Source of the DNA: UBA7672 sp963738625
Lineage (GTDB): Bacteria; Pseudomonadota; Alphaproteobacteria; Caulobacterales; Hyphomonadaceae
DNA: 64,000 bases
Reading direction: 5' to 3'
NCBI GenBank assembly: GCA_963738625.1
Contig: CAVTXH010000002.1
Coordinates: 310,001-374,000, forward strand
Made by a program: the position numbers and the translations under genes. The notes under the pieces were generated by a model. The model did not search any database and had not been told where the DNA came from. It was given only the letters and a program-made list of their open reading frames with translations. Of this stretch, positions 1-8,062 are shown piece after piece (positions within the stretch are counted from its first letter, which is position 1; each line of letters starts with the position of its first letter).

Positions 1-1172
1 AGCGGGTCGATGACGCCCACGGCGCTGTCGCCCGTGAACTCGCTGGTAACCAGCACGGCGCTCGACGGGGCCACGGCCGGGGCGGCCAAGATCGGCTGGG
101 CGGCCACCGCCGCCGTATCCGCCGCAGGAGCTTCCGAGGATGCGCCTTCGCCATCGCCCTCCGCCACTTCCACACCTTGCTCATCGCCTTCTTCAGTCGA
201 GCCTGAGGCTTCGTCAGCCTCGTCCGACAGGGCGGCGACCAGGGTCGGATCCGTCATCTTGCGGAGGGCGGCGAGGGCCAGGTCGTCCGCCGAGGCGTTG
301 CCGCGCTCGCCGAACGATATCCGCTCGCGCAGGTCAGCCAGGGCGGTAAGGGGGGCGCCTGAAATCTCGAGGAAAGCGGCTTCCAGAAGGTCGGCGACGT
401 GCTGGTCGCGCGACCGGCCGGACGATCCGCCGAGCATGATCGCGATCACGCGATGGCCGTCTCGGTTGGCCGAAGCCATCAGATTGTAGCCGGAAGCGTT
501 GGTATACCCGGTCTTGATGCCATCCACGCCCTCAACCTTCTTGAGCAGCGTGTTGTGGTTTTCGTACTTCCGCCTGCCCCAGGTGAACGAGGGCAGGGAG
601 AAGTATTTGTACCGGTCCGTGTGGTCGAGGACCATCGCCTCGGCCAGCTTGGCCATGTCGCGGGCGGTCGTGATCTGGGCCCGGTTGGGCAGGCCGGAGG
701 CGTTCTTGAACGTGGTCTTCTTAAGGCCCAGCTCGCGGGCCTTGGCGTTCATCTTGGCCACGAACTTGGCTTCGGATCCGGCCAGTCTTTCGGCAAAAAC
801 CACGGCCACGTCGTTGGCTGACTTGGTCACCAAAGCCCGAATCGCGTCCTCGACCTTGATGGTCGAGCCGGCCTTGAGACCCAGTTTGGAGGGCTGCTGG
901 CGGGAAGCGGTCTTGGAGACCGTCATCCGCTCGTTAAGCTTGAGTTTACCGCTCTCGACCGCATCGAACACCAGGTACAGCGTCATGACCTTCGTAAGGG
1001 ACGCCGGATAGCGCGTTTCATCAGCATCCCGCGCATGCAGGACCTGGTGGCTGTCGAGATCGACGACGATCGAAGCGTACTTGCCTGCATGGGCAGGAAC
1101 CGCGGCGAAGAGGCCGACGGCAAGCACAAGGGCTGCCTTGCGGATCCAGGAGATCGGGGAGAACGTCTTCAT
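1..1172 (-). CDS. D-alanyl-D-alanine carboxypeptidase, S11 family (3' end outside window)
   Basis: Penicillin-binding-protein 5/6-type peptidase that trims the terminal D-Ala of peptidoglycan stem peptides in the periplasm. Residues 1-29 form a signal peptide ending AHA. The S11 active-site motifs are all present: SLTK (Ser58, Lys61), SAN (118-120) and KTG (220-222). The catalytic domain is followed by a long Ala/Pro/Glu/Ser-rich low-complexity tail that runs off the window edge. Such tails in alphaproteobacteria often lead to a SPOR domain, but that part is not visible. The ATG start has an AGAGGA element about 11 nt upstream. It is divergent from clpS across a 404-bp gap. Confidence 0.9.
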   Translation of the reverse strand, partial: MKTFSPISWIRKAALVLAVGLFAAVPAHAGKYASIVVDLDSHQVLHARDADETRYPASLTKVMTLYLVFDAVESGKLKLNERMTVSKTASRQQPSKLGLKAGSTIKVEDAIRALVTKSANDVAVVFAERLAGSEAKFVAKMNAKARELGLKKTTFKNASGLPNRAQITTARDMAKLAEAMVLDHTDRYKYFSLPSFTWGRRKYENHNTLLKKVEGVDGIKTGYTNASGYNLMASANRDGHRVIAIMLGGSSGRSRDQHVADLLEAAFLEISGAPLTALADLRERISFGERGNASADDLALAALRKMTDPTLVAALSDEADEASGSTEEGDEQGVEVAEGDGEGASSEAPAADTAAVAAQPILAAPAVAPSSAVLVTSEFTGDSAVGVIDP

Positions 1173-1576
1173 ACGGGACGGAATCCTCTTTCAAGCACAT
1201 ACAAAGACAGATTGAGGGTCCACCCGCGAACTTACCCAATCTTTAACCGTCGTCACCCCTGAATTACACGGCGGGGCAATTTTCCACTCCCGCCGCTTGG
1301 TAGTTAGTCTCTAAAAACACCAGTAGTGACGCCAGTAGAAGCGTTGTTCGCTTAATCGTGCATGAACCGTGCAAGGCAGTTGCAAGCCAAAAATGGGGTC
1401 GCCCATGGACTGGCAGCGGATCACACGCCTCAAAACTGCCTTTCAACAGGCCGGTTGCGACCCTTCTTGGCCTGGACCCTTTCACACGGCTGCCGGATTA
1501 ATATCTAATAGAGCTCGTACAGCCGCCGTTTACGATCCCGGCGGCTGGGCGATTCCCGCCGGCAATACAGGGTTTC
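1173..1576. other. Intergenic region between dac and clpS
   Basis: This gap separates two divergent genes and should hold both promoters. The only clear compositional landmark is an AT-rich patch at 1496-1513. A weak promoter-like pair for clpS is TTTCAC at 1480-1485 and TATCTA at 1502-1507 with 16-nt spacing. Short reading frames here have neither convincing ribosome sites nor recognisable products. No tRNA or strong hairpin was found. Confidence 0.4.
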
Positions 1577-1906
1577 ATGACGGACAAGCGTTCAACCCCG
1601 GGCACGAACAAGGAGCTCGGCGTCGCCACCAAGGCGAAGCCGAAGACGAAGAAGCCGTCGCTCTACCGTGTCCTGCTTCTGAACGACGACTACACGCCTA
1701 TGGAGTTCGTGGTGCTTGTGCTGGAGCATTTCTTCCAAAAGTCGCGCGAAGAGGCGACTCGGATAATGCTGCACGTACACAACTACGGGGTCGGCGTTTG
1801 CGGCGTCTATCCATACGACGTCGCCGAGACGAAAGTGGCGCAGGTCCTCGACCTTGCGCGCCGCAACGAACACCCCCTTCAATGCACTATGGAACGTGAG
1901 GATTAG
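1577..1906 (+). CDS. clpS: ATP-dependent Clp protease adaptor ClpS
   Basis: N-end rule adaptor that binds substrates with destabilising N-terminal residues and hands them to ClpA-ClpP in the cytoplasm. The 109-residue product has a flexible Lys/Thr-rich N-terminal tail (about residues 1-27). The conserved core follows, with LLNDDYTPMEFV (residues 34-45) lining the N-degron pocket and the HVHNYGVGVCG segment. Length and motif order match the family. It sits 9 bp upstream of clpA on the same strand, the standard clpS-clpA operon arrangement. Some alphaproteobacteria carry a second clpS, so this one should be read as the clpA-linked copy. Confidence 0.96.
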   Translation: MTDKRSTPGTNKELGVATKAKPKTKKPSLYRVLLLNDDYTPMEFVVLVLEHFFQKSREEATRIMLHVHNYGVGVCGVYPYDVAETKVAQVLDLARRNEHPLQCTMERED

Positions 1907-1915
1907 GCGCCCTAA

Positions 1916-4225
1916 ATGCCATCTCTGACTCCCTCCCTCGAACGTGCCCTCGAACGCGCCCTCCAGCAGGCCGCTGATCGAAAGCACGAATACGCAACCC
2001 TCGAACACCTGCTGCTCGCCCTTACCGAGGACGAGGATGCAGCCGAGGTGATGACGGCCTGCAAGCTCGACATCGAGAAGCTGCGCCGCGACCTCGCCAA
2101 CTATCTGGACAATGACTGCGCCTCGTTCGTGGTTGAAGACGGCGGGCAGGTGCATCCTACCGCCGCCTTCCAGCGCGTTGTCCAGCGGGCCGTTCTCCAT
2201 GTCGAGAGCTCGTCCAAGGACGAAGTGACCGGCGCGAACGTGCTCGTCTCGATCTTCGCCGAACGCGACAGCCATGCCGCCTATTTCCTGCAGGAGCAGG
2301 ACATGACGCGGTATGATGCGGTCAATTACATCTCACACGGCGTCGCCAAGAAGCCGGGCATGTCGAAACCCAAGCCTGTCGAAGGAGCTGGTGAGAAAGA
2401 AGACGACGCAACCAAGCCGGTCGGCGAGGCGCTGAGCGCCTACTGCGTCGACCTCAACGAGAAGGCCCGTCAGGGCAAGACCGATCCGCTGATCGGCCGC
2501 CATGCCGAGGTCGAGCGCGCCATCCAGGTGCTCTGCCGCCGTCGCAAGAACAACCCCCTGCTGGTGGGTGATCCGGGCGTGGGCAAGACCGCGATCGCCG
2601 AAGGCCTCGCCAAGAAGATCGTCGACGGCGAAGCGCCTGCGATCCTGGCGGACGCCGTCATCTTCTCGCTCGACATGGGCGCGCTGCTCGCCGGCACCCG
2701 CTATCGCGGCGACTTCGAGGAGCGCCTCAAGGCCGTCGTGAAGGAGCTCGAGGAGCAGCCCAAAGCCGTGCTGTTCATTGACGAGATCCACACCGTCATC
2801 GGCGCCGGGGCCACCTCCGGCGGCGCGATGGATGCGTCCAACCTGCTGAAGCCGGCGCTTCAATCGGGCCAGCTGCGCTGCATGGGCTCGACCACCTACA
2901 AGGAATACCGCCAGCACTTCGAAAAGGACCGGGCGCTCGCTCGCCGCTTCCAGAAGATCGATGTGGTCGAGCCGACGATCGAGGACTCGATCAAGATCGT
3001 GATGGGCCTCAAGCCGTATTTCGAGGAGTTCCACGGCCTGAAATACACCAACGAGGCGATCCGCACGGCGGTCGACCTGTCGGCGAAATACATCACCGAC
3101 CGGAAACTGCCGGACAAGGCGATCGACGTGATCGACGAGGCGGGCGCTAGCCAGTGGCTGGTTCCTGAAGCCAAGCGGCGCAAGCAGATCGGGGCGCGCG
3201 AGATCGAGATCGTCATATCCAAGATGGCCCGCATCCCCTCGAAGCAGGTCAACAAGTCGGACGCCGAACAGCTCCGCTCGCTCGAGACCGATCTCAAGCG
3301 CGTGGTCTACGGCCAGGACGCCGCCATCGGCGCGCTCGCCACCGCCATCAAGATGGCGCGAGCGGGCCTGCGCGAGCCCAACAAGCCGATCGGCTGCTAC
3401 CTGTTCTCCGGACCCACCGGCGTCGGCAAGACGGAAGTCGCCAAGCAGCTTGCTTCTCTGCAGGGCGTCGAACTCCTGCGCTTCGACATGTCGGAGTATA
3501 TGGAGCGCCACACGGTGAGCCGCCTGATCGGCGCGCCTCCGGGCTATGTCGGCTACGACCAGGGCGGCCTGCTGACCGACGGCGTCGACCAGCATCCGCA
3601 CAGCGTGCTCCTGCTCGACGAGATCGAGAAGGCGCACCCCGACCTGTTCAACATCCTGCTGCAGGTGATGGACAACGGCGCGCTGACGGACGCCAACGGC
3701 AAGAAGGTCGATTTCCGGAACGTGATCCTGATCATGACCACGAACGCGGGCGCCTCCGACGCCGCCAAGGAATCCATCGGCTTCGGCCGCGGCAAGCGGG
3801 AAGGCGAGGACGAGGAAGCCATCAAGCGTCTCTTCACGCCGGAATTCCGCAACCGTCTCGACGCCACGATCACCTTCGGCGCCCTCACGCCGGCGATCAT
3901 CGAGCAGGTGGTGGACAAGTTCATCCTGCAGCTCGAAGCCCAGCTGGCGGACCGCAACGTGACCATCGCGCTCACCACCAAGGCCCGCAAATGGCTGGCT
4001 ATCCGCGGCTATGACGAGGCGTTCGGCGCGCGCCCGCTCGGCAGGCTCATCCAGGAGCACATCAAGAAGCCGATGGCCGACGAACTTCTCTTCGGCTCGC
4101 TCGCCAAAGGCGGCGGGGTAAAGATCGACGTCGATAAGAACGACCCCGAGAAGCTGTCGTTCAAATTCGTCGCCGATCCGAAGCCCACGGCCAAGGAAAA
4201 GCCCGAACCGGAAGCGGTCGAATAA
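1916..4225 (+). CDS. clpA: ATP-dependent Clp protease ATP-binding subunit ClpA
   Basis: AAA+ unfoldase that feeds ClpP, with substrates delivered by ClpS. The product has the class I Clp layout: an N-terminal Clp repeat domain (about 1-145), a D1 ATPase with Walker A GDPGVGKT near residue 217 and Walker B LFIDEIH, and a D2 ATPase with Walker A GPTGVGKT near residue 500 and Walker B LLLDEIEKAHP. There is no long ClpB-type middle coiled coil, which separates it from ClpB. At 769 residues it matches the usual ClpA length. A Lys/Pro/Glu-rich tail ends the protein. A strong terminator follows. Confidence 0.97.
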   Translation: MPSLTPSLERALERALQQAADRKHEYATLEHLLLALTEDEDAAEVMTACKLDIEKLRRDLANYLDNDCASFVVEDGGQVHPTAAFQRVVQRAVLHVESSSKDEVTGANVLVSIFAERDSHAAYFLQEQDMTRYDAVNYISHGVAKKPGMSKPKPVEGAGEKEDDATKPVGEALSAYCVDLNEKARQGKTDPLIGRHAEVERAIQVLCRRRKNNPLLVGDPGVGKTAIAEGLAKKIVDGEAPAILADAVIFSLDMGALLAGTRYRGDFEERLKAVVKELEEQPKAVLFIDEIHTVIGAGATSGGAMDASNLLKPALQSGQLRCMGSTTYKEYRQHFEKDRALARRFQKIDVVEPTIEDSIKIVMGLKPYFEEFHGLKYTNEAIRTAVDLSAKYITDRKLPDKAIDVIDEAGASQWLVPEAKRRKQIGAREIEIVISKMARIPSKQVNKSDAEQLRSLETDLKRVVYGQDAAIGALATAIKMARAGLREPNKPIGCYLFSGPTGVGKTEVAKQLASLQGVELLRFDMSEYMERHTVSRLIGAPPGYVGYDQGGLLTDGVDQHPHSVLLLDEIEKAHPDLFNILLQVMDNGALTDANGKKVDFRNVILIMTTNAGASDAAKESIGFGRGKREGEDEEAIKRLFTPEFRNRLDATITFGALTPAIIEQVVDKFILQLEAQLADRNVTIALTTKARKWLAIRGYDEAFGARPLGRLIQEHIKKPMADELLFGSLAKGGGVKIDVDKNDPEKLSFKFVADPKPTAKEKPEPEAVE

Positions 4226-4237
4226 GAATAAGGGAGC

Positions 4238-4311
4238 GCCGGGCGCCTGCCCGGCTCTTGCTCTCCACGACAACAAAAAAGGGCGGCTCGCCGAGCCGCC
4301 CTTGTTCTTTT
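4238..4311 (+). terminator. Rho-independent terminator of the clpSA operon
   Basis: Two hairpins follow the clpA stop. The first pairs GCCGGGC (4238-4244) with GCCCGGC (4249-4255). The second is a near-perfect 10-bp GC stem at 4281-4301 (GGGCGGCTCG with CGAGCCGCCC) followed by TTGTTCTTTT. An A-rich tract at 4273-4280 precedes it, so it could also stop transcription coming from the convergent lipoprotein gene. Confidence 0.85.
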
Positions 4312-4366
4312 CAGCCGATGACCGGCCTTCGGCCGGTTTGCCAGGCAGGCGCCTGGCGCTCCTGGG

Positions 4367-4963
4367 CTACGGCGCCGGCGTCGCGCCGTTGGGGTCGACT
4401 TCCGCGCCGACCTGTGTCGGCCACAGCACCGGGAAGGGCGGGCCGGAGAGTGTGGTGCCCTTACAGTCCTGCCAGTGCATCTCCTGCACGATGAAGCGCG
4501 CGCCGTCCCACTGATAGCGGCCTTCGGATCCGCAGGTCTCTTTCTCATTGCCTCGGCGCAGCGTCGTTAGTACGCCCGTGCCGGCGTCGATCTCCGCCAT
4601 GCTGGCCTGGTCGGTCGCATACCAGCCGGCGGTATCGTAGTCGGGCACAGGCAGGAGCTGCGGCGGCTCGCCCGAGCGGATCGCAAACAGGCGATGCGTG
4701 TAGGCGTACGCGCTCTGGCTGCACGCCAGCATCACGATGGTGCTTTTCTCAAGGCTCACGACTTTCGATTCGACTTCGCTCGTCGCATTTGCCGGACGCA
4801 CGCATCCGCCGATGGCGTCGCTCACGGTCTGCGCGGCGGCGATGAGGGCGCTGTCGCCTTCGAGTCCGGTGGCCGCATTCGCCGCAGGCTTGCCCGGCGT
4901 GGTTCCGCCGCAGCCGGCGAGCGCCAGCCCGAGAACCATCGGGGCGAATTTAGCCAGGCGCAT
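4367..4963 (-). CDS. Putative lipoprotein of unknown function
   Basis: The product begins with a short basic segment and hydrophobic stretch ending in a lipobox, LALAGC, so it is probably exported and lipid-anchored at the Cys. The mature part (about 180 residues) matches no family I recognise. It contains several Cys residues and a Trp/Asp-containing C-terminal half, consistent with a small folded periplasmic domain. The internal ATG at 4963 is preferred over the ATG four codons upstream because it puts the charged residues directly before the signal core. It converges on the clpA terminator. Confidence 0.7.
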   Translation of the reverse strand: MRLAKFAPMVLGLALAGCGGTTPGKPAANAATGLEGDSALIAAAQTVSDAIGGCVRPANATSEVESKVVSLEKSTIVMLACSQSAYAYTHRLFAIRSGEPPQLLPVPDYDTAGWYATDQASMAEIDAGTGVLTTLRRGNEKETCGSEGRYQWDGARFIVQEMHWQDCKGTTLSGPPFPVLWPTQVGAEVDPNGATPAP

Positions 4964-5056
4964 CGCGTCCTCCACTTGCCGGTGCGGCAGTCATCACCAA
5001 ACATTACCGCAAATCAATGGCATCCCGGCGGACAAACTGCGGTTGGGCGACTCCTG

Positions 5057-5554
5057 CTACCAGAACTCACTCCCCGGTTTTCCGCCAAAAAGCTCATCCA
5101 GCCGGTTTTTCGTTCCCTTCGACACGCCGTCGGGAGGATTCAGCGGATCGACGAAGCGGACTTCGGCGATCTCGCCCCGTTGCGTGGCCTCACCCTGCGT
5201 CCACGCGCGAACGCGGTACACAAGTACGTGGTCGTTGGGGAAAAACGCGTGGTTGGCGTGGACTGACGCTAGCTCCAGCGCGGATTCCTCCGTGGCCACG
5301 CCAGCTTCCTCCAGCAACTCGCGCCGCAGCGCCAGCCCGCACGTCTCGCCGCGCTCGACGCCGCCGCCCGGAAAATGCCAGCCAGGCGTATAGGTGTGGC
5401 GAAGCAGCAGGACGCGCCCCTCGCTATCCACAACGACGCCGCGAACGCCTAGCGTCGCTGGCCGCCGCATCCTCCAGAAGGACTGGAAGGCCCGGTCGCG
5501 GAGCGTGCGTTTTCTCAAGAATCCGACCTCTGAAAAGGTGCGTCGCCATGACAT
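5057..5554 (-). CDS. NUDIX hydrolase
   Basis: Hydrolase of nucleoside diphosphate-linked compounds. A complete Nudix box (Gx5Ex7REUxEExGU) is visible around residues 64-86, with the REL-L-EE metal-binding helix intact. The preceding strand carries HTYTPGWHFPGGG. At 165 residues it is a single-domain enzyme, so the substrate cannot be named. The first 30 residues are basic and lie outside the usual domain, so a slightly later start is possible. It stands alone, divergent from the small membrane peptide and antiporter. Confidence 0.88.
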   Translation of the reverse strand: MSWRRTFSEVGFLRKRTLRDRAFQSFWRMRRPATLGVRGVVVDSEGRVLLLRHTYTPGWHFPGGGVERGETCGLALRRELLEEAGVATEESALELASVHANHAFFPNDHVLVYRVRAWTQGEATQRGEIAEVRFVDPLNPPDGVSKGTKNRLDELFGGKPGSEFW

Positions 5555-5649
5555 AGCTTCAGGCGCGGAAGCGCGATAGAAGAGGCTGAAGCAGACTCAA
5601 GTTGCGCCCCTGCGGTCAACCTGGGGTGGTGGGATCGAGGGAGTAAGTC

Positions 5650-5730
5650 ATGGCTGCTGTTTACGCGATCGCGGGCGTTGTTGCGCTGTTCGCCATATTG
5701 AACCTTATCGAATACCGCCGCATCGACTGA
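5650..5730 (+). CDS. Small single-pass membrane peptide (26 aa)
   Basis: A 26-codon frame beginning MAAVYAIAG, with one hydrophobic helix (about residues 3-20) and a charged end EYRRID. It has a strong ribosome site, GAGGGAG, 6 nt before the ATG. It ends 13 bp before the GTG start of the antiporter, so the two are likely co-transcribed. I do not recognise the family. Size, topology and spacing suggest a small membrane protein that could associate with the transporter, which is inference only. Confidence 0.6.
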   Translation: MAAVYAIAGVVALFAILNLIEYRRID

Positions 5731-5743
5731 CCGGAGCTGGACA

Positions 5744-6754
5744 GTGCTGGTCGGCTCGATCGCATTCCTTGTCGTCGGGTTCGCAATCCTGATCTATTCA
5801 GGCGATTGCCTCGTGCGTGGCGCTCTTGCCGCCGCCTTCAAGACGAACGTCTCGCCCCTGATGGTCGGCATCCTCATTGTCGGCTTCGGCACGTCGATGC
5901 CGGAATTCCTGATCGGCGTTCAGGCGACGCTCGCGGGCAAGCCCGGCCTGGCGCATGGAAACATCATCGGCTCGAACATCGCCAACATCTGGCTGGTGCT
6001 CGCCCTGCCTGCGCTGATCTTCCCCATCGCGACCGCAGCTCCGCGCATGCGCCTCACGGCGACTTTCATGCTGCTGGTTACCGCGGCATGGATCGGCGTC
6101 ACGCTGGTGTTCGGACTCAACCCGCTGATCGGCTTCGCCTTCCTGGTTGTGCTGGCGGTCTACACGCTGGTGGTGTGGTTCATCAACCGCGTGGACCGCA
6201 CGGAAGACACGCCGGCAGACCTCAAGATCATGCATACGCCGGCGTGGCGCATGGTCGTGCTGATCCTGATCGGCCTCGTCGGCCTGCCGCTCGGAGCGAA
6301 GCTGCTGGTTGACGGCGGCATCTCGCTCGCCAAGGACACCGGCATGCGCGAGGAGATCGTCGGCCTGACGCTGCTGGCCGTCGGTTCGTCTTTGCCAGAA
6401 CTTGGCGCCGGCATCGCGGCGGCCGTGCGCAAGCAGAGCGATGTCGCGATGGGCAATATCCTCGGCGCCAACATCTTCAACGTTCTTGGCGTCGGCGGAG
6501 TGGTCGCCTTTCTCGCGCCCTACCAGTCGCTGGCGGCGGATTTCACCGGCTACAGCAACTGGGCGATGGGCCTTGCCGCGCTGACGATCACGGTGGTGGT
6601 GTTCCTGCACAGGCGGGTGGGCATCATTACCGGCCTGTTCTTCCTTGCGCTCTATGCGGTCTATATCGCCGGTCTGGTGTTGAACTGGTCGCTCGACGAT
6701 CTAGTCTATTCGATCATCGAGCGGCCCGTCGCGCCTGTATCGCCCGCACCCTGA
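5744..6754 (+). CDS. Calcium/sodium antiporter, CaCA family (YrbG-like)
   Basis: Inner-membrane cation exchanger. The 336-residue protein is mostly hydrophobic and shows the two internally duplicated alpha-repeats of the family: GFGTSMPEFLIG followed by GNIIGSNIANI in the first half, and AVGSSLPELGAGI followed by GNILGANIFNVLG in the second. The acidic residues in these repeats bind the ions. The GTG start has a GGAG element about 9 nt upstream. Prokaryotic members move Ca2+, Na+ or K+ against protons or Na+, and the specificity here is not evident. Confidence 0.92.
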   Translation: MLVGSIAFLVVGFAILIYSGDCLVRGALAAAFKTNVSPLMVGILIVGFGTSMPEFLIGVQATLAGKPGLAHGNIIGSNIANIWLVLALPALIFPIATAAPRMRLTATFMLLVTAAWIGVTLVFGLNPLIGFAFLVVLAVYTLVVWFINRVDRTEDTPADLKIMHTPAWRMVVLILIGLVGLPLGAKLLVDGGISLAKDTGMREEIVGLTLLAVGSSLPELGAGIAAAVRKQSDVAMGNILGANIFNVLGVGGVVAFLAPYQSLAADFTGYSNWAMGLAALTITVVVFLHRRVGIITGLFFLALYAVYIAGLVLNWSLDDLVYSIIERPVAPVSPAP

Positions 6755-6762
6755 CGCCGGCC

Positions 6763-7239
6763 CTAGAGGTCTTTGGGCGTCACGAAGGTCTGCAGCTTCC
6801 ATGACGAATTCTCGTCCTTGCGCGCGAAGATCGCGCCGCCGCCCGGCGGGAATTTCGAGCGCAACTTGATGTCCAGCTCGTCGTTGCGGTGGGCGAGGCG
6901 GCTGGCGAGATCGTGCAGCCCCGGATTGTGCCCTACCAACAGGACGGCCTCGGCGCCCGTGCGCTCGGCCTCCTGCATCAGCGTCTCGGCCGGCGCGTGG
7001 TAGAGCGAGTGCAGGAACTTCTCCTCGGCCTTGCCGAACGAGGGCTTGGCCAGCTCCCAGGTCTCACGCGTCCGCTTGGCGTCGGAGACCAGAGCTATCT
7101 CCGGCGCAGCTCCAGCCGCCGCCAGCGCAGCCGCCACGCGCGGCGCCGCCTCGCGCCCCTCGGCGGCAAGCGCGCGCTCGAAATCGTCATCGGCCGCCGC
7201 GGCGGCCTTGGCATGGCGTAGGAGAATGAGCTGACGCAT
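6763..7239 (-). CDS. SixA-type phosphohistidine phosphatase (histidine phosphatase family)
   Basis: Small phosphoglycerate-mutase-fold phosphatase. The catalytic RHA motif is at LLRHAK (residues 6-11), and the second His is in VGHNPG (about 103-108), placed as in E. coli SixA, which dephosphorylates phosphohistidine proteins. At 158 residues it is the size of SixA without the extra domains of larger phosphatases. It converges with the antiporter gene, with 8 bp between the stops. The substrate protein is not identifiable from context. Confidence 0.85.
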   Translation of the reverse strand: MRQLILLRHAKAAAAADDDFERALAAEGREAAPRVAAALAAAGAAPEIALVSDAKRTRETWELAKPSFGKAEEKFLHSLYHAPAETLMQEAERTGAEAVLLVGHNPGLHDLASRLAHRNDELDIKLRSKFPPGGGAIFARKDENSSWKLQTFVTPKDL

Positions 7240-7373
7240 CTTGTCCCGGCAGTCTGACCCGCAGGCCTTGTATACAGGCCAGGTAAACCAAGCATTTGCC
7301 GCATCGGCTACGGCGTTGCCAATAGCTTAACCATCGCCGCTGCAAAACTTCTTCCGAACGTGAAGAGTCGCAG

Positions 7374-7802
7374 ATGAAGCTTTCAGCGCCCGTGAAACTG
7401 CCTGCCGACTTCCCGCGCTTCGTAGTCGTGGGCGCGCTGGGCTTCGCCATCGACAACCTGACGCTTCTCGCCCTCGTCAACGCCGGCTGGGCGCCTCTCG
7501 CCGCGCGAGCGGTTTCCATCCCTGTCGCGCTGGTGGCCACCTGGCTGATCAATCGGCTGTGGACCTTCCGCTCGACCTCCGCCGGCAAGACCATGCGCGG
7601 CATTGGCGCGGAGTTCCTCGGCTATTGCGGCGTCCAGCTCACCGGCGGCGTCGTCAGCTTCGTCGTCTTCAGCGTCGTCGTCGCGACGACAAGCGCAACG
7701 ACGCAAGTTGAGCTCACCGCCGCGGTCGCGGCGGGCTCGGCCAGCGCCCTCCTGATCAACTATCTGGGCGCCCGCATCCTGGTTTTCCGCCCCAAGGCCT
7801 GA
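7374..7802 (+). CDS. GtrA family membrane protein
   Basis: Polytopic protein of 142 residues with four predicted hydrophobic helices, including the family's opening FVVVGALGFAIDN helix and the TWLINRLWTFR segment between helices 2 and 3. GtrA proteins act in flipping or positioning lipid-linked sugars in surface polysaccharide synthesis or phage-type glucosylation. No glycosyltransferase neighbour is present, so its partner is unknown. It is divergent from sixA. Confidence 0.85.
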   Translation: MKLSAPVKLPADFPRFVVVGALGFAIDNLTLLALVNAGWAPLAARAVSIPVALVATWLINRLWTFRSTSAGKTMRGIGAEFLGYCGVQLTGGVVSFVVFSVVVATTSATTQVELTAAVAAGSASALLINYLGARILVFRPKA

Positions 7803-8026
7803 CCGCCGGACGATTTCGCCGCCATTGCCGTCATGGGGCTGGTCGAGCGCACGGCCATCGATCCGAAATCGCCCGAGGATGTGGCCCTCGGCGTTGCCCG
7901 TCCGGCAGACGGGCAGGGCAGCAACATCGCCCGCCTCGCCACCCAATGCGTCGGCGGCGGGGCAGGGCATCGCCATGGAGATCGGGGCGGTTTGAGTTCT
8001 GTTCCGCGTAAGCGAGGGAAGAGTTC

Positions 8027-8056
8027 GTGAAGGGCGATGCTTGCATCGCCCTTCAC
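8027..8056. repeat. Perfect inverted repeat between gtrA and rtcB
   Basis: GTGAAGGGCGATGC (8027-8040) is followed by TT and its exact reverse complement (8043-8056). The 14-bp arms would form a strong hairpin on either strand. It lies 7 bp beyond the rtcB stop, in the gap between convergent genes, so a shared terminator or mRNA-stabilising hairpin is likely. No long T tract follows. The rest of the gap (7803-8026) holds nothing I can identify. Confidence 0.7.
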
Positions 8057-8062
8057 CGCATC

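Noticed and set aside
2333..4276. Long minus-strand open frame (647 codons) opposite clpA
   Set aside because: It lies entirely antisense to a certain clpA gene, has the composition of a codon-bias shadow in a GC-rich genome, and matches no family.
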